64,000 nucleotides of DNA from Azotobacter bryophylli (lineage in GTDB: Bacteria; Pseudomonadota; Gammaproteobacteria; Pseudomonadales; Pseudomonadaceae), in contig NZ_JBHRSJ010000012.1 in the NCBI RefSeq assembly GCF_042643485.1, forward strand, positions 186,001-250,000. Direction: 5' to 3'. Of the stretch, positions 49,184-57,364 are shown piece after piece. The position numbers were made by a program, and so were the translations under genes. Within the stretch, counting starts at the first letter, position 1. Each line of letters starts with the position of its first letter. The notes below the pieces were generated by a model. It made no database searches, was not told where the DNA came from, and saw nothing but the letters and a program-made list of their open reading frames with translations.

Positions 49184-50644
49184 CTAGGGCATGAGCGGCG
49201 GCGAATACTCCAGGGTGCCGCCCAGGGCCCAGAGCAGGAGCAGCACCAGCGGTACGTGCACCAGCAGCTGGACGAAGGAGAAGCCGATCAGGTCGCGGGC
49301 CTTCAGGCCCAGCACGCCGAGCAGCGGCAGCATGTAGAAGGGGTTGATCAGGTTGGGCAGGGCCTCGGCGGCGTTGTAGATCTGCACCGCCCAGCCCAGG
49401 TGGTAGTGCAAGTCGTTGGCCACCTGCATCACGTAGGGCGCCTCGATGATCCACTTGCCGCCGCCGGAGGGGATGAAGAAGCCGAGGATGGCCGAATACA
49501 CGCCCATCAGCAGCGCATAGCTGTCGTGGGAGGCGATCTGCACGAAGAAACTGGAGAGGTGGTGCGTCAGGCTCTGGCCGTCGCTGCCCTGGACGGTGGT
49601 CATGAGCGCGGCGATCGAGCCGTACAGCGGGAACTGGATCAGCACGCCGGTGGTGGCCGGCACCGCGCGTGCCACCGCATCGAGGAAGCTGCGCGGCCGC
49701 CAGTGCAGCAGCGCGCCGAGCATCAGGAACAGCAGGTTGTAGGTGTTGAGCCCGGAGATCGCCTGGATCGCCGGCTTGGTCGAGAACTCGTTGAGCAACC
49801 AGCCGCCGGCCAGCAGTACCAGCAGGACGATCAGCAGCGGGCTGTGCTCCAGCCACTCCCCCGGCCGGCTCGGCCCGGCCTGCGTCGGTGCGGCCGGCCT
49901 CGGGTCGATGCCGCAGGCCCGGGCATCCCGAGCGCTGCCGGCACCCGGCGCGGTGACGTGGGCGACCGCCAGCGACGCCAGCAGCAGAGCCAGCAGCATC
50001 GCCCCGGACTGCCAGAGGAAGATGGTCTCGGTGAAGGGGATCACGCCGGTGATGGCCAGAATCGACGGCGGCAGGCTGCCCGGGTTGGCCTGCAGCTGCG
50101 CCGCCGAGGACGACAGGCCGAGCGCCCACACCGCGCCCAGTCCCAGGTAGGCCGCGGCGCCGGCGGCGCGGTAGTCCATGCGCAGCTCCTCGCGACGGGC
50201 CAGGGCGCGCACCAAGAGCCCGCCGAACACCAGGCTGAGGCCCCAGTTGAGCAGCGAGGCGAGCATGGAGATCAACGCCACCCAGCACACCGCGGAGCGG
50301 CCGTTGCGCGGCAGGCGGGCGAGCCGGTCGATCAGCCGGGCGGCGGGCGCGGAGCTGGCCACCACGTAGCCGCCGATGACCACGAAGGCCATCTGCATGG
50401 TGAAGGGAATCAGGCTCCAGAAGCCGTCGCCGAAGGCCTTGGCCGCGGCCTGGGGCGGTGCGCCGAGGGCCAGCACGGCCAGGCTGACCAGCAGCACGGC
50501 GACCACGGCGAACACCCAGGAGTCGGGAAACCAGCGCTCGGCCCAGGCGGCGCAGGCGATGGCGAAGCGGGCGGCGCGGCTTTCCTGCAGGTTCTCGGCC
50601 ACCCGGGTGGCCTCTTGACGGACATCGACGCTATCCATGGTCAT
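49184..50644 (-). CDS. atoE: Short-chain fatty acid transporter AtoE
   Basis: The protein has 486 aa with about 12 hydrophobic segments. Features of the AtoE family: PDSWVFAVVAVLLVSLAVLAL, GFWSLIPFTMQMAFVVIGGYVVA, LNWGLSLVFGGLLVRALARR, and FFIPSGGGKWIIEAPYV. It imports short-chain acids such as acetoacetate or butyrate. It is the third gene of the operon with the two CoA-transferase subunits, 43 nt after the beta subunit. Its leader contains ACGACAACAAGAAT (50659-50672), a probable Hfq/Crc target. Confidence 0.9.
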   Translation of the reverse strand: MTMDSVDVRQEATRVAENLQESRAARFAIACAAWAERWFPDSWVFAVVAVLLVSLAVLALGAPPQAAAKAFGDGFWSLIPFTMQMAFVVIGGYVVASSAPAARLIDRLARLPRNGRSAVCWVALISMLASLLNWGLSLVFGGLLVRALARREELRMDYRAAGAAAYLGLGAVWALGLSSSAAQLQANPGSLPPSILAITGVIPFTETIFLWQSGAMLLALLLASLAVAHVTAPGAGSARDARACGIDPRPAAPTQAGPSRPGEWLEHSPLLIVLLVLLAGGWLLNEFSTKPAIQAISGLNTYNLLFLMLGALLHWRPRSFLDAVARAVPATTGVLIQFPLYGSIAALMTTVQGSDGQSLTHHLSSFFVQIASHDSYALLMGVYSAILGFFIPSGGGKWIIEAPYVMQVANDLHYHLGWAVQIYNAAEALPNLINPFYMLPLLGVLGLKARDLIGFSFVQLLVHVPLVLLLLWALGGTLEYSPPLMP

Positions 50645-50658
50645 GGGACGACCTCGCG

Positions 50659-50672
50659 CTATTCTTGTTGTC
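50659..50672 (-). promoter_or_regulatory. CA motif in the atoE leader
   Basis: ACGACAACAAGAAT on the minus strand lies about 15-28 nt before the ATG. AANAANAA-like CA motifs near start codons are bound by Hfq with Crc in Pseudomonas. Confidence 0.5.
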
Positions 50673-50687
50673 GTTCGGCTCGGGATG

Positions 50688-51344
50688 TCAGAAGGACATT
50701 TCCACCACGTCGTCCGGGACGATCAGCCGGCCCGCGGTCTTGGCGACGATCTCCTCGACGCTCACCCCCGGCGCCCGCTCGCGCAGCACGAAGCAGCGGT
50801 CCTGGATCTCCAGGTAGGCGAGATCGGTGAGCACCCGGCGGATGCAGCCGACGCCGGTCAGCGGCAGGCTGCAGCGCGGCAGCAGCTTGGACTCGCCGTC
50901 CTTGGAAGCGTGGGTCATGGTGACGATGATGTTGTCGGCGCCGGCCACCAGGTCCATGGCCCCGCCCATGCCCTTGACCAGCTTGCCGGGGATCATCCAG
51001 GAAGCGATGTTGCCCTCCACGTCCACCTCGAAGGCGCCGAGCACGGTCAGGTCCACGTGGCCGCCGCGGATCATGGCGAAGGACTCGGCCGAATCGAAAA
51101 TGGCCGCGCCCGGCCGGGCGGTCACCGTCTGCTTGCCGGCGTTGATCATGTCCGGGTCTACCTCGGCCTCGGTGGGGAAGGCACCCATGCCGAGCAGGCC
51201 GTTCTCCGATTGCAGCATCACGTCGATGCCCGGGGGCACGTAGTTGGCCACCAGGGTGGGAATGCCGATCCCCAGGTTGACGTAATCGCCGTCCCTCAGC
51301 TCGCGGGCGACGCGCTGGGCCATCTGTTCGCGGGAAAGTGCCAT
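50688..51344 (-). CDS. dhcB: 3-oxoacid CoA-transferase subunit B (DhcB/AtoA-like)
   Basis: The protein has 218 aa. The catalytic glutamate is in SENGLLGMG, and NLGIGIPTLVANYVP and GGAMDLVAGA are standard for the beta subunit. With the alpha subunit it moves CoA from succinyl- or acetyl-CoA to a 3-ketoacid. Pseudomonas relatives next to a LysR gene and AtoE act on dehydrocarnitine or acetoacetate. No carnitine genes are seen here, so acetoacetate is equally likely. 50 nt after dhcA. Confidence 0.85.
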   Translation of the reverse strand: MALSREQMAQRVARELRDGDYVNLGIGIPTLVANYVPPGIDVMLQSENGLLGMGAFPTEAEVDPDMINAGKQTVTARPGAAIFDSAESFAMIRGGHVDLTVLGAFEVDVEGNIASWMIPGKLVKGMGGAMDLVAGADNIIVTMTHASKDGESKLLPRCSLPLTGVGCIRRVLTDLAYLEIQDRCFVLRERAPGVSVEEIVAKTAGRLIVPDDVVEMSF

Positions 51345-51355
51345 GGCAGTAGTCC

Positions 51356-51365
51356 TCTTGTTGTC
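51356..51365 (-). promoter_or_regulatory. CA motif overlapping the dhcB ribosome binding site
   Basis: The minus-strand sequence ACAACAAGAGGAC runs a CA motif straight into the AGAGGA ribosome binding site of dhcB, as in Crc/Hfq-repressed genes. Confidence 0.5.
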
Positions 51366-51394
51366 GGTCTTGTCGGGAGCGGCGCGGAAATGGC

Positions 51395-52093
51395 TCAGCC
51401 GCGCAGGGTGCGCTTCTCGATGCGCTTCTCGAAGCGGCCCTGGATGATGCGATCCACGTAGATGCCCGGGGTGTGGACCTGGCTGGGCTCGAGCGCGCCG
51501 GGCTCGACGATTTCCTCCACCTCCACCACGGTGACGCGCCCGGCCATGGCGGCCAGCGGGTTGAAGTTCTGCGCGGTGTGGCGGTAGACGACGTTGCCGA
51601 AGTGGTCGGCCTTCCAGCCCTTGACGATGGCGAAGTCGCCGATGATGGCGGTCTCGAGGATGTAATGGCGGCCGTTGAACTCGCGCGCTTCCTTGCCCTC
51701 GGCGACCGGCGTGCCGTAACCGGTGGCAGTGTAGAAGGCGGGGATTCCGGCGCCGCCGGCGCGCATCCGTTCGGCCAGGGTGCCCTGCGGGGTCAGCTCA
51801 ACCTCCAGCTCGCCGCTCAGGAGCTGCTGCTCGAACAGGGCGTTCTCGCCCACGTAGGAGGCGATCATCTTGCGGATCTGCCGGTCCTCCAGTAGCACGC
51901 CGAGACCGAAGCCGTCGACCCCGCAGTTGTTGGAGACCACCGTCAGGCCCCGCACGCCACGGCGGCGGATCTCATTGATGAGGTTTTCCGGAATGCCGCA
52001 CAGGCCGAAGCCGCCGGCGAGGATGGTCATGTTGTCGCTGAGCCCGGCGAGGGCTTCTTCGTAGGAGCCCACGCGCTTGTCGAGTCCGGCCAT
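51395..52093 (-). CDS. dhcA: 3-oxoacid CoA-transferase subunit A (DhcA/AtoD-like)
   Basis: The protein has 232 aa from ATG 52093. The CoA-binding GGFGLCGIPENLI and the block NNCGVDGFGLGVLLEDRQIRKMIASYVGEN are diagnostic of the alpha subunit. First gene of dhcA-dhcB-atoE, divergent from the LysR regulator with a 107-nt control region. The open frame continues 36 codons upstream into the regulator promoter and is not used. Confidence 0.88.
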   Translation of the reverse strand: MAGLDKRVGSYEEALAGLSDNMTILAGGFGLCGIPENLINEIRRRGVRGLTVVSNNCGVDGFGLGVLLEDRQIRKMIASYVGENALFEQQLLSGELEVELTPQGTLAERMRAGGAGIPAFYTATGYGTPVAEGKEAREFNGRHYILETAIIGDFAIVKGWKADHFGNVVYRHTAQNFNPLAAMAGRVTVVEVEEIVEPGALEPSQVHTPGIYVDRIIQGRFEKRIEKRTLRG

Positions 52094-52105
52094 GGTGTTG
52101 CGCCT

Positions 52106-52117
52106 CTTGTCGTTATT
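52106..52117 (-). promoter_or_regulatory. CA motif at the dhcA ribosome binding site
   Basis: The minus-strand AATAACGACAAGAGG places a CA-type motif next to the AGAGG ribosome binding site of dhcA. Confidence 0.45.
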
Positions 52118-52167
52118 GGAGTGGAGCGCTGACAGCTTCTTCCCCTGCGACTCATTTGTTAAGTTTG

Positions 52168-52192
52168 TTTCTCCAATGCATTGATAAGAAAA
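52168..52192. promoter_or_regulatory. Putative LysR operator between dhcA and dhcR
   Basis: An interrupted palindrome, TTTCT...AGAAA, is centred on the perfect 10-mer CAATGCATTG (52174-52183). It also contains T-N11-A. It lies immediately before the regulator start, as expected for LysR autoregulation and divergent activation. Confidence 0.55.
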
Positions 52193-52200
52193 ATAGAACA

Positions 52201-53106
52201 ATGACCGTCAAGCAATTGCGCGCCTTCCTCGCCGTGGCGCAGACCCTGAGCTTCGCCCAGGCCTGCGAACGTCTGCATCTGTCCCAGCCGGCCCTGAGCC
52301 TGGCGATCAAGAGCCTGGAGGACTCCCTCGGCGGCCCCCTGCTGGTCCGCACCACCCGCAGCGTCGGCCTCACCCCGGAGGGCGAGGTCCTGATGCCGAT
52401 CGCCCGCCGGCTGCTGGCCGACTGGGACAACGCCGAGGAACTGCTGCGTCAGCACTTCACCCTGCAACTGGGCAAGGTCTCCGTGGCCGCCATGCCCTCC
52501 TTCGCCGGCAACCTGCTGCCCCTGGCGCTCAAGGCGTTCCGCAGTCGCCATCCGCGGGTCAACGTGGCGGTGCACGACGTGATCAACGAGCAGGTGCTGG
52601 AGATGGTGCGCAACCGCCGGGTCGAACTGGGCATCGCCTTCGAGCCGGAGACCGTCGAAGGCCTGGTCTTCACCCCCTTCTACACCGACCGTTTCGTCGC
52701 CGTGGTGCCGGCCGGCTCGGCGCTGGCCGACCGTTCGGGCCTGAGCTGGGGCGAACTGCTGCAGGAGAGCTTCATCACCCTGCAACGGCCTTCGGTGGTC
52801 CGCCTGCTCCTCGAGGAAAGTCTGGCCAGCCACGGCCTGCAGCTGCCGGTCGCCTTCGAGAGCCACCAGTTGGTCACCGTCGGCCGCATGGTGGCCAACG
52901 GCCTGGGGGTGAGCGCCGTGCCGACCCTGTGCAGCGACCAGATGGAGGAACTCGGCGCCCGCTGTCTGGCCCTGGACGAGCCGCGGATCGAACGGCCCAT
53001 CGGCCTGCTGCGCCTGGCGGACCACAAACTGTCCGCCGCGGCCCAGGCGCTGTGCGACGTGCTGGAGAACATCCCCGAATGGAAGAGCCTGGACGCCGGC
53101 CGCTAG
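52201..53106 (+). CDS. dhcR: LysR family regulator, DhcR-like
   Basis: The protein has 301 aa. The N-terminal wHTH is MTVKQLRAFLAVAQTLSFAQACERLHLSQPALSLAIKSLEDSLGGPLLVRTTR, and a periplasmic-binding-protein-like effector domain follows (about 90-295). It is divergent from the CoA-transferase operon, which is the usual arrangement for its target. In P. aeruginosa the corresponding gene activates dhcAB in response to dehydrocarnitine. The effector here is not known. Confidence 0.85.
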   Translation: MTVKQLRAFLAVAQTLSFAQACERLHLSQPALSLAIKSLEDSLGGPLLVRTTRSVGLTPEGEVLMPIARRLLADWDNAEELLRQHFTLQLGKVSVAAMPSFAGNLLPLALKAFRSRHPRVNVAVHDVINEQVLEMVRNRRVELGIAFEPETVEGLVFTPFYTDRFVAVVPAGSALADRSGLSWGELLQESFITLQRPSVVRLLLEESLASHGLQLPVAFESHQLVTVGRMVANGLGVSAVPTLCSDQMEELGARCLALDEPRIERPIGLLRLADHKLSAAAQALCDVLENIPEWKSLDAGR

Positions 53107-53334
53107 GGCCGGCGCATGGCCGCGCCACGCCGGTGCAGGCGGCACCGGCGCTGCGCAGGAACCCGGGGCCTCCTTCGGGCGATCCGTGGAAATCGGGCCG
53201 ATTCTTCCCTGGTACGGGAGTTGCTAAATCCCGGCAAGGAGCCTGACCGCCGGGACGCGCACGGTCGAGAGCACTCCGGATCCGGCTGGCGGGCGCATTC
53301 CCGCCTGAAGATAGGTGATCGAAGGAGACAACAG

Positions 53335-53598
53335 ATGGAATTGACCAGGGAGATACTCGAGTGCATGCAGAAGGTGCGCCGCCGCCTGCGGGACGAACAG
53401 GCCGTGGACATCCGCCTCAGCCAGCCCGATGCCGTGACCTGCATGCTCGAAGCCTGTGCGGCCTCGCTGGTCGAGGAGACCCGCGCGCTGGGCGAGCGTC
53501 TCAGCGGACTCAGCGGCGTTCGCCGGCCGGCCCCGCGGCTGAGCGAGGCGCAACTGATCGAACGATATACCCGCTACGCCGGGCCGCTGCGCGGCTGA
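53335..53598 (+). CDS. Small hypothetical protein
   Basis: The protein has 87 aa with a good GAAGGAG ribosome binding site. It is helical, soluble and charged, with two Cys (CMQKV and CMLEACAAS). I do not recognise a family. Transcribed alone and convergent with the oxidoreductase gene. Confidence 0.55.
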   Translation: MELTREILECMQKVRRRLRDEQAVDIRLSQPDAVTCMLEACAASLVEETRALGERLSGLSGVRRPAPRLSEAQLIERYTRYAGPLRG

Positions 53599-53646
53599 GA
53601 TCCGGACGCGGATGCATGGAACGGCTGTTACCCCGCGCGGTAACGG

Positions 53647-54633
53647 CTATCCCTCGACGCCCGGTTGACGGCGCACGGCCTTCTCAGTTGGGCGAAGCCA
53701 GGGGTTCGCCTCCAGCCCGTTGTGCACCGCCGTCGCCGCCTGGGCGGCCTGCCCGACCGCCACGCTGATCTGATTGAGCCCCGCCACCACGTCGCCGATG
53801 GCGTAGAGCCCCGGGACCGAGGTCTGCTGGTGCTGGTCGACCAACAGCGCTCCCGTCTCGTCGCAGCGGGCGCCCAGCCGCCGCGCCAGCCCGGAGCGGA
53901 CCCGCGCCCCGAGGTTGGGGTAGAGGATATCGAAGCACAGGACCCGACCGTCCTCGGTGGTCAGCTCGATACCCCGGCCGGGTTCGAAGCGCACGCTCTT
54001 CGGCTTGGCGCTGATGACCTCTATGCCATGGTGGCGGGCCAGGGCCAGCGCCCGAGCGTCGGGCGGCCGGGCGGATTGGGAGATGACCGTGACGCGGTCG
54101 CTGAAGGTGCGCAGGAACACCCCGTGGCCGATGGCGTCCTCCGCCTCGCCGAGGACCGCCACGGCGTCCCCGTTCACCTCGTAGCCGTCGCAGATCACGC
54201 ACAGGCGCAGGGCCCCGGCGGCGATGGCGGCTTCGGCATCGGCCATCCGCGGCAGGCTGTCCTCGATGCCGGTGGCCAGTATCACCCGCCGGGCGACGCA
54301 GGCCCGCCCCCCGATGCGCGCCTGGAATCCCAGGGGATGCAGCTGCAGTTCCTCGACCAGCCCCTGCTCCTGCCGGACGCTGCAGACGGCGCACTGCTCG
54401 CGCAGGCGTGCCAGTAAGTCGTGACCGGCGATCCCGGGCGGGAAACCCGGATAGTTGCGCGAGCGCGGTATCAGCGCCGCACGGCTACTGCCGGCGTCGA
54501 CGACCAGACAGGTCCGGTGGAAACGCGCCAGGTAGATGCCGGCGGTGAGGCCGGCCGGACCACCGCCCACCACCAGGCAGTCGAATTCGCCGAGCTCTTT
54601 GGACGGACAGGCGCTGGAGGCGGAATCGGTCAT
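53647..54633 (-). CDS. FAD-dependent pyridine nucleotide-disulphide oxidoreductase, thioredoxin reductase-like
   Basis: The protein has 328 aa. The FAD site is VVGGGPAGLTAGIYLARF, the NAD(P) site region is VAVLGEAEDAIGHG, and the second FAD motif is GLYAIGDVV. A redox pair is visible as CVICDG, where TrxB has CATCDG. The length and fold match thioredoxin reductase-like proteins, but the NADP motif (GEAEDA) departs from canonical TrxB, so the partner may not be thioredoxin. Single gene, upstream of the sRNA and divergent from it. Confidence 0.8.
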   Translation of the reverse strand: MTDSASSACPSKELGEFDCLVVGGGPAGLTAGIYLARFHRTCLVVDAGSSRAALIPRSRNYPGFPPGIAGHDLLARLREQCAVCSVRQEQGLVEELQLHPLGFQARIGGRACVARRVILATGIEDSLPRMADAEAAIAAGALRLCVICDGYEVNGDAVAVLGEAEDAIGHGVFLRTFSDRVTVISQSARPPDARALALARHHGIEVISAKPKSVRFEPGRGIELTTEDGRVLCFDILYPNLGARVRSGLARRLGARCDETGALLVDQHQQTSVPGLYAIGDVVAGLNQISVAVGQAAQAATAVHNGLEANPWLRPTEKAVRRQPGVEG

Positions 54634-54759
54634 GCCGCGGCTCCCTCTGACTTCTTGCCCCTGCGCGGGACCTCAGAACAGTAGAGAAACCGGGAGGCAA
54701 TGAAGTTCGCGTGTTCCCGATGACGGACAGCGCCCGGGCGTTTCCCCGGAAACGGCCAC

Positions 54760-54789
54760 TGTTACCCTCGCCGGCCCGCAGGTAGCGCA
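54760..54789 (+). promoter_or_regulatory. Probable CbrB binding site upstream of the sRNA
   Basis: TGTTACC (54760-54766) and GGTAGCGCA (54781-54789) form an imperfect inverted repeat about 110 nt before the sigma54 promoter. GTTAC-type half-sites at this distance are the known arrangement of CbrB sites at crcZ in Pseudomonas. Confidence 0.6.
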
Positions 54790-54883
54790 ACCTGGGTGGA
54801 ACGGAAACATATCCTCTGTGCCAAGGTGGGAGCTGGAACCCTATAAAAACATAACCTATTGATTTTATTGTTTTTTTAATTTT

Positions 54884-54899
54884 TGGCATGCATACTGCT
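54884..54899 (+). promoter_or_regulatory. Sigma54 promoter of the CrcZ/CrcY-type sRNA
   Basis: TGGCATGCATACTGCT has the required GG-N10-GC spacing and is preceded by an AT-rich tract (54841-54883). The predicted start is near 54910. Confidence 0.85.
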
Positions 54900-54909
54900 T
54901 TGTCATAGA

Positions 54910-55274
54910 CACAACAACAACAATAACGACACACCCCATAACAACAATACGTAACGGCTCTGGCATAACAACGATAATCACGGCAGAGACGCAGCAAACA
55001 GATTTTTTTGGAGAGGATGCGCTTATCGGGGCTCGCGCCCTGTAACCAGTCCGAGAAGAACAAAACTACCCCAAGGTAGCGCCTGCATTGGTTGGATCAC
55101 TGAACGATCACCGCAACGTCAGCTTCCAAAGAAATATGCTTGCTTTTGGCCCCGACTGGGGCCGGCACACACCGGCCATAAGGTGACGGTCGACAATAAC
55201 AACAACAGGCCGAACGAGAACAAAAACAAAGCACAGCAGTACTGGAGGGGAGCCACGGCTCCCCTCTGTGCTTT
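54910..55274 (+). ncRNA. CrcZ/CrcY-type sRNA, antagonist of Hfq/Crc
   Basis: About 365 nt, no ORF, between a sigma54 promoter and a terminator. It contains repeated CA motifs: AACAACAACAATAAC (from 54913), ATAACAACAATAC, ATAACAACGATAA, GAACAAAAC, AATAACAACAACAG (from 55196) and GAACAAAAACAAAG (from 55218). That is the defining feature of CrcZ/CrcY/CrcX, which sequester Hfq-Crc and relieve carbon catabolite repression. In Pseudomonas crcZ follows cbrB and crcY is elsewhere. There is no cbrAB here, so this may be CrcY, but I cannot decide between paralogues. Confidence 0.85.
55228..55274 (+). terminator. Terminator of the sRNA
   Basis: A long bipartite stem (AAAGCACAG ... AGGGGAGCC / GGCTCCCCT ... 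CTGTGCTTT, with the bulge CAGTACTGG on one side) ends the sRNA. Confidence 0.8.
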
Positions 55275-55306
55275 AAGGCCCTCGCGGATCTCCGCGCTTC
55301 GCCTAG

Positions 55307-55978
55307 TCAGCTCTCCGCTTCGTCAATTCCCCGCTCCCCTTCCAGCCTGGCCAGACGCTCCTCCAGCGCCGCGATACGGGCTTCGAGCGCCTCGATCCGC
55401 GCAGCAACCTGCATACTGCCTTCCTGCCCCTCGGCCTGACCGGCGCGGGCCGCGAGCCATTCCTGCAGTTCCTCCGGGCGCCCCAACAGGTGCGTGTAGC
55501 GTTCCTCGCGCTGCCCCGGCTGGCGCTCAAGGCGGCAGACCAGCTCCCGGCCGATCAGGCGCTCCAACTGATGCTGCAGCTCGTCGGCGTCCTCGAAATC
55601 GTGCAGGCGACCCGAGCGGGTCAACAGTTCGCCGACGGTCTGCGGCCCGCGCAACAGCAGCAGGGCGATCAGGATCGACTGCGGCGGTGTCAGTTGCAGG
55701 GCCTTGTCCAGCCGGTGCTCCCAGCGGTCGGCGCGGCTACCCATGACCAGACGCACCAGCCCGAGCCCCTCCAGCCGGCGCAGGCTCTGCCCGACCTGGC
55801 CGGGGCTCAGGTTCATCAGCGGATCGCGACTGGTCTTCTGGTTGCAGGCGAGGACCAGGGCGTTGAGGGTCAACGGGTAGCTTTCCGGGGTGGTCGCCTG
55901 TTTCTCGACCAGGCAGCCGAGAATGCGGATCTCGATGGCATCCAGCGGTTCTTGCAGGGTTACGGGCAATTCTTGCAT
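55307..55978 (-). CDS. yceH: YceH family protein (DUF480)
   Basis: The protein has 223 aa. The N-terminal LDAIEIRILGCLVEKQATTPESYPLTLNALVLACNQKTSRDPLM is the DUF480 signature. Two winged-helix domains are followed by a C-terminal coiled coil (AARIEALEARIAALEERLARLEGE, about 190-215). Its function is unknown. It converges on the sRNA terminator with a 32-nt gap. Confidence 0.93.
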   Translation of the reverse strand: MQELPVTLQEPLDAIEIRILGCLVEKQATTPESYPLTLNALVLACNQKTSRDPLMNLSPGQVGQSLRRLEGLGLVRLVMGSRADRWEHRLDKALQLTPPQSILIALLLLRGPQTVGELLTRSGRLHDFEDADELQHQLERLIGRELVCRLERQPGQREERYTHLLGRPEELQEWLAARAGQAEGQEGSMQVAARIEALEARIAALEERLARLEGERGIDEAES

Positions 55979-56215
55979 GGGGGGATCCTTGGCGGGAAAA
56001 CAGACCCTAGCCTAGCCCGAGGGCGCCTCCATGGATACATAGCCAGGTGCTATCATGCGGCCGGCAGTTTTCGCCCCCATCCGGTTTCGCTTCCTCGCCG
56101 ACCATAGTTGTACGGTCGTTCCCCATGCCACCGTGCTGCGGAAGGCGTAGACTGCAACGAAGCGCAGAAGAACCTTTCCTCCCCCATGACAGGTAACAGC
56201 ACAGACAGGCCATCG

Positions 56216-57364
56216 ATGCAGTCAACTCCATCAACGCCGGGCGAGCTGCGGTTACAGGGCACGGGACAGCCGGCCCGGCTGAACATCGCCGGCGATTGGA
56301 CGCTGGAGCATTACCCGGCGCTGTGCCGGGAAGTCCAGCGCATTCGTCCGCAGCTCGGCAAGGCCACCCCGATCGAGCTGGCGCAACTCGGCGCCCTGGA
56401 CACCGCCGGTGCCGGCCTGCTGGTGGAGCTGATCGGCACCGAGCGTGCCGGAAGCATCGAGCAATGGGCCCCCGAACTGCCAGCCGAGCGACTGGCCCTG
56501 CTGCACACGGTGGCGGAAGCGCTGGCCAAGCCCGCCGAGCCCGAAGAGGAGAAGGAGCGCTCCAGCCTGATCGACGAGCTGGCTCACATCGGCCAGGTGA
56601 TCGAGGGCGTCTGGCTGCAGCAGCGACGGCTGCTCGGCTTCATCGGCCTGACCTTGGAAACCCTGGCGTTGACCCTGCCGCGCCCGCGCCGCTGGCGGGT
56701 CACCGCGCTGGTCGCGCAGATCGAGCAGACCGGACTGAACGCCATTCCCATCGTCGCGCTGCTGACCTTCCTGGTCGGCGCGGTGGTGGCCTTCCTCGGC
56801 GCCACGGTGCTCGCCGACTTCGGCGCCACCATCTATACCGTCGACCTGGTGGCCTTCTCCTTTCTCCGCGAGTTCGGCGTGCTGCTCAGCGCCATCCTGC
56901 TCGCCGGCCGCACCTCCAGCGCCTTCGCCGCGCAGCTCGGCTCGATGAAGGCCAACGAGGAGATCGACGCGCTGCGGGCCATCGGCCTCAGCCCCATCGA
57001 ACTGCTGGTGCTGCCGCGAGTGCTGGCGATGCTGGTGAGCCTACCGATCCTCACCTTCATCGGCATGCTCAGCGGCATTCTCGGCGGCCTGGCGGTCTGC
57101 ACCCTGGCCCTAGACATCTCGCCGGTCCAGTTCTTCAACATCCTGCAGACCGAGGTTCCCGTCAGCCACTTCCTGGTCGGCCTGAGCAAGGCTCCGGTGT
57201 TCGCCTTCGTGATCGCCGTGATCGGCTGCCTGGAGGGCTTCAAGGCCGGCGGCAGCGCCGAGTCGGTGGGCGAGCACACCACCTCCAGCGTGGTCCAGTC
57301 GATCTTCATGGTCATCCTGCTGGATGCCCTGGCCGCGCTGTTCTTCATGGAGATGGACTGGTGA
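56216..57364 (+). CDS. MlaE-type ABC permease with N-terminal STAS-like domain
   Basis: The protein has 382 aa from ATG 56216 (AGG upstream); ATG 56186 would add 10 residues. A STAS-like domain (about 10-95, with LDTAGAGLLVELIG) precedes the MlaE permease domain of five to six helices, including the conserved FSFLREFGVLLSAILLAGRTSSAFAAQLGSMKANEEIDALRAIGLSP. It is part of an MCE transport system moving lipids between membranes. The stop overlaps the next GTG by 4 nt. Confidence 0.88.
   Translation: MQSTPSTPGELRLQGTGQPARLNIAGDWTLEHYPALCREVQRIRPQLGKATPIELAQLGALDTAGAGLLVELIGTERAGSIEQWAPELPAERLALLHTVAEALAKPAEPEEEKERSSLIDELAHIGQVIEGVWLQQRRLLGFIGLTLETLALTLPRPRRWRVTALVAQIEQTGLNAIPIVALLTFLVGAVVAFLGATVLADFGATIYTVDLVAFSFLREFGVLLSAILLAGRTSSAFAAQLGSMKANEEIDALRAIGLSPIELLVLPRVLAMLVSLPILTFIGMLSGILGGLAVCTLALDISPVQFFNILQTEVPVSHFLVGLSKAPVFAFVIAVIGCLEGFKAGGSAESVGEHTTSSVVQSIFMVILLDALAALFFMEMDW

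Noticed and set aside
55183..55746. ORF over the 3' part of the sRNA
   Set aside because: It starts inside the CA-rich sRNA and runs antisense to yceH. Pro/Arg-rich and without homology cues.
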